Source: Stercorarius parasiticus (taxonomy: Eukaryota > Chordata > Aves > Charadriiformes > Stercorariidae). From it: 64,000 bases of DNA. Position 1 is the first letter of the stretch. Each line of letters starts with the position of its first letter. The position numbers and the translations under genes are program-made. The notes beneath the pieces are model-generated. The model saw only the letters and a program-made list of their open reading frames with translations. It made no database searches and had not been told where the DNA came from. Of the stretch, positions 12,701 through 22,777 are shown in pieces. The stretch covers positions 124,001 through 188,000 of the forward strand of contig VWZL01002012.1 in the NCBI GenBank assembly GCA_013396915.1, written 5' to 3'.

Positions 12701-15700
12701 GACATTACCTTTATAATCTTCCATGAGAGTGTTTAATAGTTGTAATAAAGTAGCAGAAATGGTTGGACTCTATGATCTCAAGGGTTCCTTTCCAACCATG
12801 AAGATTCTATGAAATTCTGGTAGAAAAGCAATGAAGAAATGTGCACTGTATTTAACTGGCAAAGAGTTTACTGAAGCGTTTCTGAGAATAGTTGTGGATT
12901 TTTTGTTTGGTTTTTTTTTTTTCCTTTCAGTTGATGCTGATGAGATAAAACGACTAGGAAAGAGATTTAAGAAGCTTGATTTGGACAACTCTGGTTCTTT
13001 GAGTGTGGAAGAGTTCATGTCTTTACCTGAATTGCAACAAAACCCATTAGTACAGCGAGTAATAGATATATTTGACACAGACGGAAATGGAGAAGTTGAC
13101 TTCAAAGGTAAGACGCAGCACTTCGTGACAGGTGGTGGTATTTTATTGCAATCTAATTTTGCAAGAAAGAAAGGGTGAAGAAAACTTGTTAATCAAAATA
13201 AGGTGCAAATTCCTTGTGAAACTGAATACCAGTAAAACTAGTTTCTCTGGTGTATTAGGGCACTCCTGAATGTAATGCTTAAAAGAGCAGGTTGTTTAGT
13301 AATAGCTTTCCAGGTCATACTGATTTAAGACTACTCATTAAGTATCTCTTGAAGTACACTAATTCATACTCTTAATTGTGGTGCTATCTGAAGTATATTG
13401 TTAGGCTGAAGAGACTGAAACAAGTGGGATAGATTGTGTAAGTGGTGTGTGCATCACCTGTCTGTGCATCAGTTGTATTTATCTAAATGGTACGAGATCT
13501 GTCTTTTGGAGTGTTTTGAAAATAGTTTACTAAAATTGTGAATGTGGTCCATATTTTTCTATTGATACTTCCTTTACAGGATTCTTCTTATGATCTTAGG
13601 TAGACACTTCAAGAGAAAACTTTGATTTGGTACATTCCTCCAAAATTTTAGACTTATTTTAAATATTTATGATTAAAAGGGCCAGCAGGTTAAAAATATT
13701 CATTAGTAGTTGATGCTAAAACAGTCTCTGACTCTTAGAAGTGATAGTCTGTGACTTCAGTTGAAGTAAAACTTAGTAGCTCTTGTTGCTCATGACTAGA
13801 AAAGGTTAATCAGTTTTTCTTGAGTTTTGGTAGTTTTTTTTTTAATTGGAGAAAATTATTAAATGTCTTTTATATTGTCAGGATGACATTTTAAATAAAA
13901 TGTTAACATACAAAAGCTGCTAACCTTTACAAAACCCTGGAAATTTCTATAGGGAGAACTACAGTGTAATTGCAATGTTGAGGTTTTGAGACTTTTTCTT
14001 GGTATCAGTTCCCAAAGCAGTAATTGTTGTATGTAATTGTTCAAAATCCTCTTGTGAAAAATAGGCAGTGATGAAAGATGATGCTATATTGTATGTGACA
14101 TTGAGCTGTGATTAGTATAATTATCAAGAGTTGTTCTTGGGTGGGAACAGGAAGTTGTCAAAATCAATTTTCCATGGTAAAATGATGCTGTTGCAGTAAG
14201 TGGCAATTGTTGTTGTCATCTGGCCAAGTTTGATTCATTTAATTTCTTTATTTCTGTCTCAGAGGGAAGCTCAAAGAAAAGATTTTAAACTGAAAGAGGA
14301 TAGATCTAGATTGCATATAAGAATTTTTTTGTTATGAGGGTGATGAGCCCCTGGCCCAGGCTGCCCAGAGAAGCTGTGGCTGCCCCATCCCTGGAGGTGT
14401 TGAAGGCCAGGCTGGATGGGGCTCTGAGCAACCTGGTCTAGGGGGAGGTGTCCCTGCCCATGGCAGGGGGGTGGAACTAGATGATCTTTAAGGTCCCTTC
14501 CAACCTAAACCATTCTGTGATTCTATGAAAATTACAAGTGTGGGGAAACTTGCATTCTTTTGTTGAAAGACACAAAGTTTAGACTAATCTTTCATAACTA
14601 TAACAGTAAAGCTCAAGTTACCAGTCAAGCATGTTGTTGATTAATATTATAGGAATTGTTGACTTAATTTCACAAAACTTGTTGAAATTGTAGCAGGCCT
14701 TTTAATCTAATGCTGTATTGCTATACCTCTCTTCTTTCTATACCATAGTTTAGCTTGCTGTTTTGCACTGCTGTTTTTACCACCCGAAGTTCTAGGAAGT
14801 GTAGTTATGGGATCTCATGCCACGGTTTTTGGCAAGTGTAGAGTTTGCTCCTGGGATAATGACTTCATTGTTCAACAGTATAGATTTTCTTTTTACCCTG
14901 TTTCTTATATAAAAATACTTTGTTAGGGTCTCTTTTTTTTTTTTTGAGCAGTTTACAGTTTCATGTAATTCTTGCATTAAGTTGAGAAACCAATCTTGAG
15001 CAGGAGCTCTATAATGAGAAACTCCACTGGAGTAGATTTAGTACAAATCTCAACGGAGTTTTATATCAGAACCTGGTGAAAGTCCAGTTCAGAGTTAGTT
15101 AAATTCTGGTGTGAACAAGGTTCAGTGAGTGCAGTATTGGATTTAAAGTACTTCACACGAAAGAGCATTAAAGTATCAAAGTATGTGGACACTTAGGTGT
15201 CACAAGGTAGGCAATATTTTAAAGATCTTAGGGCAATTTACTGGCAACTTCTGAATGTTGATTTCCTTGTTGTATTAAAAAAATAAACTTTTTTGTAAAT
15301 GTTTTTCTTGTATTATTTAGAATTTATAGAAGGAGTCTCCCAGTTCAGTGTCAAAGGAGATAAGGAACAGAAGTTGAGGTGTAAGTATTCTGATTTTCCT
15401 TAACAAAACATTTTTGATCCTTAAAAACATACCTTTGTTAGTTAACTCTTGAGAAATCAGGGAATCCAGATTTTTCTAAAAAAGTGGGAAATGATGAAGG
15501 TAGATTGTAAGCTTTTTGCACACCTTGTTACGTGTGAAGAATTTGCCAGCACTCTGTTCTGTGGGGAATGTTTGAGGATGTTGGCTTCTGAATATCTTCA
15601 GGTGCTTCCCATTTAAAGAAAAAAAAAAAGGCGGGGGGGATCATTTAAGGATACTTAGTTCACAAAACTGTTAGCTACGTGCTTTGCTTTATGGGAGTAT

Positions 15701-18700
15701 ATGAAAAATATGAAATTTTTTGCTATTGCAGTAGACCAGTGCTAAAATTCTTGTTTGAGAACTGCATCTCAGGACCACAACATGACCCAAGCTTTTGGAG
15801 TGGGGAAGGGATAGGTTGAGTCGTAGATGTGGCTTTCAAATAACTAAGACAGAATATAGATTCGGGAAAGAAATCTGCTGTACTGAAATGTTTAAAAATA
15901 AATTCAGTCTTAATGCCAAATTGTTTGTAGCAAAGTAACTAGGTGGGATTTTGATTCATCTGTTCCCTGTAAGGCTTTGATTTTTTCTGCTACCTGGGTG
16001 CTTTACTTGCGGTGGTGAACATTTTCCAGTTCAGTGTTTATAGAGTTGTTTTACTGCTGGTGCTAAAACAATCTTGATTGACATTTCGAAAGTGTGTTTT
16101 TTTCTTTTAAATTCAATAGTAGCACCATTCATTGTATTGTTTCTGATGCTTCATGTCTTTCAGAATGAACTGGAAAGGCTGTTAGAAATCTCACTTAAAA
16201 TCCAGTATTTTTATCAGTTTGTGCAGGATTGTGTCATCACTTATTGTTAATGCAAAGCACATGAATGTATATTGCTTTTCTCTGGCCACATTTGTTACTG
16301 GAAGTTTTACACACACACACACATATATATATATTTTACTTCTGCAGTTGCTTTTCGCATTTACGATATGGACAAAGATGGTTATATCTCAAATGGAGAG
16401 CTCTTCCAGGTGCTGAAGATGATGGTTGGGAACAATCTCAAAGACACTCAGTTACAGCAAATTGTAGATAAAACCATAATTAATGCAGATAAGGATGGTG
16501 ATGGAAGAATATCCTTTGAAGAATTCTGTGCTGTAAGTAACCTCTAAAGAAAACTTTGATAATTTGGAGTTAAAAAAACAGGAGGAAAAATGGTAAACAG
16601 TATAAAGGGTAAGGTGTTAAAAGCAGAGTATTTATTCTGATCTGGTAACAGTCACCCTTTGGCACAGCTTTATGATAGATGATATCCTCGTCTTGTGGCT
16701 TCCAACAGAGCAATGTGTCTTATGGCCTGTGAGCAAGCCCTGAATCGGTTCCTTCAGGGTGCAGACTTTCCCAGTGAATCTGGTCTGCCAGAAGAAGAGC
16801 GTGTTTCGTTCAGAGCACAGCAACTTGTGTAAAGTAACTTCTGTGTCATTTTATGACATAATAAACACAAGACTAGTCCTAATTATTTTTATATATAGAT
16901 GAAAATGCTAGCCTGACAGGAAGACATATCTTGGATTCCATTCTCTATGCTGGTAGAAAATAGCAGCTTTAAAGATGGGTTGCGACTGACTGGCTTGTAG
17001 GAGGCTGGTTTTCCTTGTTTTCAATAGCTAAATTTGATTGAAAAAGAAACAGCACTTTCAGTTGTTTTAAATGTCTTTAGCTGCTTAATAGAATACCCTG
17101 AGTAAAAAATCTCCAAGCATGGTGGGCAGGCATGTACAGTCTGCTGAGGGGAGCGGGAAAGAGGCTTCAAACCATCTGAAAGCTGTAAAACCAGAGTATG
17201 TCACAGCAGATCTCTGTTTTTAAAAAAAGTGGTGCATGGTGGGGGAAAAGGTGTGTTCTACAGAGGTGAACTTCAGGTTAATCTCCCAATCTCTAAACTA
17301 GGTGTCTGCTCCAGATCACCCTTCAGAAAGATTTATCTTTAAGGGTTTGGAGAGAGCCTGGGGAGATTATCGCCAGCTGCAGAAGAGGGCGATTTTACGA
17401 AGGCCAGGGTAGTGGGATTTGTGTCACTTACAGGGAGAGCAACCCCTCAGGTGCTGCTCTTGAAAAAGGACAAACAGTTGAAAGGTGTGTTTTAAAAACT
17501 TTGCATTTTACTGAGCAGAATGCTTGAATGTAGCACTGGAGACTTGAAATAGTTGATTTTCATCCATGTCATATATCTGTTTAATTAGTTGACAGCAAGT
17601 TTTAAATTCTTTCTCTCTCTCAAAAAAAAAAAGTAACTGACACATTGAAACTAGAACATTTGAAAATTGCAATAATGACTGTTTACACATTAATTTTAAA
17701 TGGTGTCTTAATTGAACATACACCTGGGTAGCACTGTTTGAGTTGACAGGCACTCAAGCGTTTCCTACTCCTTGAATGTACAACTTCAGTTACAACATAA
17801 CTTGTTCATACTCATCATCAATGGAAGTTCTAAAAAAAGGCAAAAAACCAATCTGCCTGCCCCCAGACTATTAAAGCAAAAAGGTTCTGTTGTCTGCATT
17901 TTTTTGTAGAGTTTAATTATTTTGATGGCATCATGTGAAAATCCATGGTCATCTGCAGAGAACTCGGAATGAGTGGCAGCCTGCAAACACCTACATTAGT
18001 GAAATATCTGTTTATTTCTTGCACTGGGCTGTTGTCTTCTGGCCATCTATCCAATATGATTTTGCCCTTTCTTTTCTTTTGTCCTTGGGCTTCTCCCCAC
18101 ACTTCCTGTCTTGTACTGCTGTTTGTTTTTCCTCTACCTTTCTTTCAGTTTCTTCAGTTGTTGATCTCCTGACAAGACACCTTTCATTCCTACAATCTCT
18201 TATCCTCTTGTTCTTGCGTTTTACCTTTTTTGAATTTTGCGCCATCTATGAAAATGCTTTTTTCTTTCATGGCGTTTGGCCATACCATTTGGCCTTTGAA
18301 TTTTATTTCCACTTATAAAGAGTTCCTCTGATATTGCAGCTTTCTTCCTTTCTCTCTGCATGAATTGTATACCTTTGAGCCCTGGGAATTCTTTTCTGGA
18401 TGCATGCGGTTTTGTCAGAAATCCTGCCGCCTTTCCTAAGGCCCTTTTGCTTCTCATGTCAAGGTGCACAGTTTTACAGGGTGTTTCAGAAGTAAAGTCA
18501 GCTTTTCCTTTTACACGCTGGAACATAATACAAAGTCAGCATATGAGATGGGGGAGGAAAGCCAAAATGGTGTAACTGATGCTGTTTTTCAGGCCCTTGA
18601 GTGTGTAAATTGTGCTAATATAATTACCTTGGTTCATGCATAATTCATTTGCATATCACACAGTAATTGGGAAATGTACATAAGTTTGGAGAGGCCAGGG

Positions 18701-18855
18701 AGATGCTGTAATTATGACTGACATGAATCTTCTGAATAAAGTGTGTTCTTTGTATTGTGCTGACTGTCAGTTCTCATCTATTTACAAACAGTTTCTTTTT
18801 CTCTCAGGTTGTAGGAGGCCTAGATATCCACAAAAAGATGGTCGTAGATGTGTGA
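3714..18855 (+). CDS. PPP3R1: Calcineurin subunit B type 1, PPP3R1 (coding exons 2-6; exon 1 is outside the window)
   Basis: Regulatory Ca2+-binding subunit of the phosphatase calcineurin (PP2B), which binds the catalytic A subunit and responds to cytosolic calcium. Exons 3714-3753, 12931-13107, 15321-15380, 16348-16532 and 18808-18855 join in frame with GT-AG borders. They give 169 residues; adding the Met of exon 1 gives 170, the length of human calcineurin B. Residue 2 is the Gly of the N-myristoylation signal GNEASYPL. Four EF-hand loops are intact: D31-E42 ([12 protein letters not shown]), D63-E74, D100-E111 ([12 protein letters not shown]) and D141-E152 ([12 protein letters not shown]). 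The C-terminus is HKKMVVDV. The codon for Glu74, the last ligand of EF2, is split between exons 3 and 4. The promoter and ATG exon must lie upstream of base 1. The protein appears essentially identical to the mammalian one, so identity is very secure. Confidence 0.97.
3754..12930 (+). other. PPP3R1: PPP3R1 intron 2
   Basis: 9.2 kb of AT-rich intron. It contains a CR1 tail fragment (12756-12820), a TATAGTA-rich stretch (about 6011-6096) and an AP-1-like palindrome (7611-7626). The short open frames here lack recognisable domains, and no exon was recognised. Confidence 0.85.
12756..12820 (+). repeat. CR1 LINE 3'-tail fragment
   Basis: The stretch from aatggttggactctatgat to gattctatga matches the CR1 3' terminus: the pattern TTGGACT...GATCT...TTCC(A/T)ACC followed by ATTCTATGA. 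It is old and truncated, and lies about 110 bp upstream of PPP3R1 exon 3. Confidence 0.8.
12931..13107 (+). CDS. PPP3R1: PPP3R1 exon 3 (EF-hands 1 and 2)
   Basis: 177 nt after a long T-rich tract (ttcctttcag) and before gtaaga. It encodes residues 15-74 in part, beginning [12 protein letters not shown] and ending DGNGEVDFK plus the first base of Glu74. Confidence 0.97.
13108..15320 (+). other. PPP3R1: PPP3R1 intron 3
   Basis: AT-rich intron. The only identifiable insert is the CR1 fragment at 14290-14528. Confidence 0.9.
14290..14528 (+). repeat. CR1 LINE 3'-end fragment
   Basis: Contains the diagnostic CR1 blocks in order: gcccagagaagctgtggctg, ccatccctggaggtgttgaa, ggccaggctggatggggctc, gatctttaaggtcccttcca and the terminal gattctatga. 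The 5' edge is diffuse. It lies in PPP3R1 intron 3. Confidence 0.92.
15321..15380 (+). CDS. PPP3R1: PPP3R1 exon 4 ([20 protein letters not shown])
   Basis: 60 nt between tattatttag and gtaagt. It encodes the linker helix after EF-hand 2, and both borders fall inside codons (Glu74 and the following Phe). Confidence 0.96.
15381..16347 (+). other. PPP3R1: PPP3R1 intron 4
   Basis: 967 bp, ending in the (CA)n(TA)n repeat at 16309-16334. Nothing else was recognised. Confidence 0.9.
16309..16334 (+). repeat. (AC)n(AT)n microsatellite beside the PPP3R1 exon 5 acceptor
   Basis: Perfect AC repeat passing into AT repeat, ending 13 bp before the acceptor at 16347. It occupies the place where the branch point and distal polypyrimidine tract would normally be. 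Confidence 0.95.
16348..16532 (+). CDS. PPP3R1: PPP3R1 exon 5 (EF-hands 3 and 4)
   Basis: 185 nt from acceptor ttacttctgcag to donor gtaagt, starting [14 protein letters not shown] and ending SFEEFCA. A CA/TA dinucleotide repeat lies just upstream of the short pyrimidine tract. Read-through past the donor would add VSNL and stop at 16545-16547. Confidence 0.97.
16533..18807 (+). other. PPP3R1: PPP3R1 intron 5
   Basis: 2.3 kb. No exon or repeat was recognised. The last 200 bp hold an octamer motif ATTTGCAT (18647-18654) and the intronic poly(A) signal. Several open frames near 17.9-18.5 kb overlap in multiple frames and have low-complexity composition. Confidence 0.85.
18735..18740 (+). terminator. 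PPP3R1: Intronic poly(A) signal AATAAA in PPP3R1 intron 5
   Basis: Canonical hexamer 68 bp before the terminal exon, followed at once by a GT-rich element (gtgtgttctttgtattgtg, 18741-18759). If used, the transcript would end before exon 6. Usage is not established. Confidence 0.45.
18808..18855 (+). CDS. PPP3R1: PPP3R1 terminal coding exon 6 ([15 protein letters not shown], stop TGA)
   Basis: Acceptor tttctctcag is followed by 15 codons and TGA at 18853-18855, then directly by the 3'UTR. Confidence 0.96.
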   Translation, partial: VVGGLDIHKKMVVDV

Positions 18856-19156
18856 CTCTGTAGGGCACCACCCAACACTTTTGCTTTCTTCTCCATCTCT
18901 GAAGATCTGCTCAAGACGTCCAGCAATGCTCTCTGTGTATTTAAATGGAAGTATTTTTCTCTGTGAAGCCACATTTTCCAACATGAGCCTCATGAAGCCA
19001 ACTAAGTGTTATTGAACTTTTATTCTCTCAATAACTCAGTGTAGCACTTTAAAGTCTGAAGGACAGCAAAGATGGAAAGAGCATATCAGTGTGGTGGAGA
19101 AAGGGAAGGGGTTGGCTTTTTAATTTATTTTTCTTCATCTTTTATAACAAGGAAAT

Positions 19157-19207
19157 ATCTATCTATATATATATATGTGTGTGTGTATTTATATATAGAT
19201 ATATATG
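19157..19207 (+). repeat. TA/TG microsatellite in the PPP3R1 3'UTR
   Basis: Alternating TA then TG then TA repeats. Confidence 0.9.
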
Positions 19208-20697
19208 TAGCTTTCTATATGTAGTAGCTAGGTGGGCTTTAATTTAATATACTTGATTCAGAAACAAAACTAGAGTACAAAGTGCCAAGCAAAATATTAA
19301 CAGTTCAATATATGGATATACATCCTTACTTTTATTTCACACAGTTTTATATATATAGTAGAAGAATGTAAAATTTTAACTGGGTGTTAGGTCAACTCTT
19401 TTGCTTTTCCTGTGACTATTCAGATGTTTCTATATATTGACTGGCTGACAAAGCATTGCTTATTAATTCACCTTAATTACATTTTTTGTAACACAGGAGA
19501 CTAAGTTTATTTATACCTGTTAATATATTACCAGGGACTGTGTCTCTTTGCTAAATAACGTAGTACAGTTCTACTTAATATGAGAATATAGTTTAATGCT
19601 ACTGCCAAGAACTAGCCCTCGTGTGTGTATAGTAACTGCAGAATGCTTTGATGGCCACTAGATTTCGTCACCTAGGAATGCGGAGCAGTTACAGCTGTCC
19701 TGAAGTTAAGGCAAATCTGCTGTTCTGGATTCAGTTTAGATGCAGCTGCTCAAGGTGTTAGACACATTCATGATTTTCTCTTGTGCTTAGCTTAACGAAA
19801 TTAGGATCAACATAACTGTGCAGGATTCCCATCTACTTATTTTATACAGTACTTGGATGATAAAATGCTCTTGCCATTTAAATTCTGTTGTTTCAACCAT
19901 GATAGTTTCCCCTCTGCATTTAAATACTACTACAGGTAGCATAAATAAACTGGTAATATTTTATATATATATGTATATAGGATTCATACAGGGGGAAAAT
20001 CTTGTTAACCTATGCCATAGAGGAGGAAAACTTCACACTATCTAAATTTATACCTCTTGCAGTTCTCCAGTCCTTTGCCTGGAGAATTTTTTTTCTTTTC
20101 TAGATTTGTCCATATCATAATTTGTAATGGATGGTAACTTGATATATTTGTGTGATATAAAAGTAGCGAGCCATGTTTTACAACTTTATATCATCCCTTC
20201 CCTTTTCTGCAATGGTACTATTGGCTGGAAGAAAAACATTTGCTAGATTTTTTTAGGACAGTACATCTTTCCTGTATAGTAGTTTTTCTATTAAAAAAAA
20301 ATTGTTTTATAATCAGCAGTGGAAAGCGCAGGTTGTCTGAACCTACTTCAGTCGAGCACCTGTCTGCCATAGCTGTTCCTTCGACTGAGTGCTGCACATC
20401 ATGGGCTCTGTCTGTGAGAGAGAAATCCAGGTGCTTGGTGTCCTTGCATGACATGAAGTTTTGCATGTAGATCGATTTGAAATGTTCCTCTTGTTTACAT
20501 AATTTGCATAATTTAAAAAGATAATGTTGCCAAACTTTGGTAAATGTTAATGTTCAAAACAAAAATCTCCACTACATGTAACTTTTCTTCCTCTGGATCA
20601 GTACGTGGCTTATAATCCCAGCCAGTGGTTGTATCTGTTCCAGTGTCAACTGCCATGTGCTTTGCTTCAAGGGGGAACTAGTCTTTTGTGAATTTTT

Positions 20698-20705
20698 TGT
20701 ACATA
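20698..20705 (+). promoter_or_regulatory. Candidate Pumilio response element TGTACATA
   Basis: Matches UGUAHAUA in the transcribed sense of the PPP3R1 3'UTR. A short motif; functional use is inferred only. Confidence 0.35.
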
Positions 20706-20950
20706 AGTATTTGTTACAAACATTTTAGCAAATGCTTTCGATTTCTCTTACTTGCTTGTGCATATCTTGGCTGGCATTATAGAAATTAGTGCTAATGTTA
20801 TTTCCTTAGGGGGATTGGAAGGGGGAGGGATGAGGGTTTTTTTTAGTTTGTGTGGGGAAAAATGATTTATGTTGAATGTTTAGTTTTTCCTCTGCATGCT
20901 ACATCATATGTTGTGGGAACTATAAGAACCTTCATACTATATGAATACAA

Positions 20951-20956
20951 AATAAA
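20951..20956 (+). terminator. PPP3R1: PPP3R1 poly(A) signal AATAAA
   Basis: Canonical hexamer at the end of the AT-rich 3'UTR, followed by a GT-containing stretch. Cleavage is expected around 20970-20980. Confidence 0.75.
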
Positions 20957-21091
20957 ATATTTGAACCTTGGCTGGGGTGCTTCAGTACTTACCTAGACCT
21001 TTCCCGTTCAACTGAAAGCCGCTCTGTACCCTGCTCTAACAAAAAGAAAAGTTGCTGTCCATAGTTTTTGTTCCTCCTTTGATTATAAAGA

Positions 21092-21097
21092 TTTATT
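21092..21097 (-). terminator. PNO1: Candidate PNO1 poly(A) signal AATAAA (minus strand)
   Basis: Plus-strand tttatt is AATAAA on the minus strand, about 135 bp from the PPP3R1 signal. Usage is inferred. Confidence 0.45.
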
Positions 21098-21636
21098 GAC
21101 AAACTATACAGGGTGCAGAGTCCCCCAAGTACTTCCGGCTTCATTTCGGTGTTTCAAGACTGCTTGTGTGTTTGTTTTTTTTTTTCTTAAAGGCACATAC
21201 GGTTCTCTTTGTTAGCTGTCCAAATTGCATAAAATACCTTGTTTAAATCCTACTAACTCCAGAATAATTGTGGTAAGTGGAAGGTGGTTTAAAAAAAACC
21301 AAACCAAACAAGATCTTCTAACCTTCATGTAGGTGGAGAATGAAAAGCAGCTTCTTTCTTAAGGAAAGGTCTGAGCTCTGCTGGTGAAAACAATCCTCCT
21401 TGTAGCAGGTATGTCCTTCACAGAAGCTGTTTGCTGGTGCTCTTTGTGGTGCGGTTGTTTGGGCCTTCTGTGTGCTGCCCGCTCCCTTTCTACTGCTTGT
21501 GCTCAGTATCAGAATGCACCTGCTTTAGGATAAAGATAGGTAACTTTTGTGTGTCCTTGCCTCATTCTCCCCTTTCAAGCTAATCGAGATAAATGACATA
21601 AACAACCACTGAACAGAAAATGTGCTAACTGGGTTA

Positions 21637-21668
21637 GCACTGGGTAGGTGCACTGGGTAGGTGCACTG
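21637..21668. repeat. 13-bp tandem repeat gcactgggtaggt (x2 plus partial)
   Basis: Two perfect copies followed by gcactg, within the presumed PNO1 3'UTR. Confidence 0.95.
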
Positions 21669-22709
21669 TTTTACCTTGAGCTCCTCAAAATGGACACACT
21701 CTCCCCTGTATAGCTCATACTGCTGAGAGCTGTATGTTTAGTAACTCAGCAAGTCTTAAATCTCTTTAACAACTGAAGGCTTGAATGAATTTGGCTACAA
21801 TAATCCTGTACTCTACAAGGTGCTGTACTGGAAACTCAGACATTGAGAAAAATGCTTACTCAGTTTGCTGGTGTTTTTGATAACCTCATTTGGTTTTGTT
21901 TCTGTTCACAAACTTAAACTATTATTTTGCAAGAGATTTGTTACCAAGTTTGGCTGGCAGGGGCAGGAGAAAAGGGCCCGCACTGAAGTCAAATTGGGAC
22001 TGTGGCGGACTCTGTCATCTCTCCCCACCTTCTGTTGCATGCGTGTACCATTTTTAAGGGGGAGACACAGCACTTTGCAGTTGTTTGTGCTCTGGTACGC
22101 TGGCAAGTATTTAACATGGAAGCTTTTTGCTTCACTAGGCTGAGAGAGAACAAAAAGAAGTCTATATAGGTGCAAATTCTAGGATTAAGTTCAAATACAC
22201 CATTTACCTTTTTGTGTGTGATACACTGTCCCATCAGTAGCAGAGGCTGGTTGGGCAGCCTGCCATCGAACTTGCATTCCAGTTCCCTCTTCCATTTTCC
22301 AGGAAGATGCTGATCCATCGTGGTTATGAACACTTAATTGTGCAGATTCTTTCAGGCTCAAGCTCAGAGGCTTTCCGAAGTCCTCACAGCAGTCTCTTTA
22401 ATACTTCAGTGTTCAGAAAGTCAGTAATTAAGCATGTTTTGTTTGGGGATGTTTAAGTAAAATCAGGTACCCATACTTCTGATACAGACACAACCAATTT
22501 AAAATAACTTTTAATGACTATACACAAATAGTAAGTGTGTTTCAAATCAGATGTGCTGTCTGATTTGGAACTAGACTGCACAAACAGTCCCGGTTTTCTT
22601 CTGGCCTTCCAAATCGAGCAGAAGACTGAGTGTGTAGCTCCAGGCCTCTCGTGCTTACAGAAACCACAACTCCCAGCCCCAGTCCTTGGTGGTGCAGCCA
22701 CGCTGCAGC

Positions 22710-22777
22710 TCAGAATCTTTCAGCTGCTCTGCTGGCCACTGCCCGAATATTGCCGTAAACTTTTGATGGAGGACTTC
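22710..22777 (-). CDS. PNO1: PNO1 exon 7 ([21 protein letters not shown], stop TGA)
   Basis: 68 nt after acceptor ctttcttctgcag. The conserved C-terminus ends AERF where human has ADRF. Confidence 0.96.

Larger units (their letters stand above)
18856..20975 (+). other. PPP3R1: PPP3R1 3'UTR
   Basis: AT-rich untranslated tail of about 2.1 kb running to a poly(A) signal at 20951. It holds a TA/TG microsatellite (19157-19207), several AU-rich stretches, and a consensus Pumilio site TGTACATA at 20698-20705. The 3' boundary is inferred from the poly(A) signal. Confidence 0.75.
21075..22709 (-). other. PNO1: PNO1 3'UTR (approximate)
   Basis: Sequence downstream of the TGA with no further exon. The distal end is inferred from a minus-strand AATAAA at 21097-21092. 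Minus-strand ATTAAA variants at 22515-22510 and 22402-22397 would give a much shorter UTR. A 13-bp tandem duplication lies at 21637-21668. Confidence 0.5.

Noticed and set aside
17935..18526. Open frames of 101-127 codons on both strands in PPP3R1 intron 5
   Set aside because: Mutually overlapping frames from pyrimidine-rich DNA with low-complexity protein and no splice or family support.
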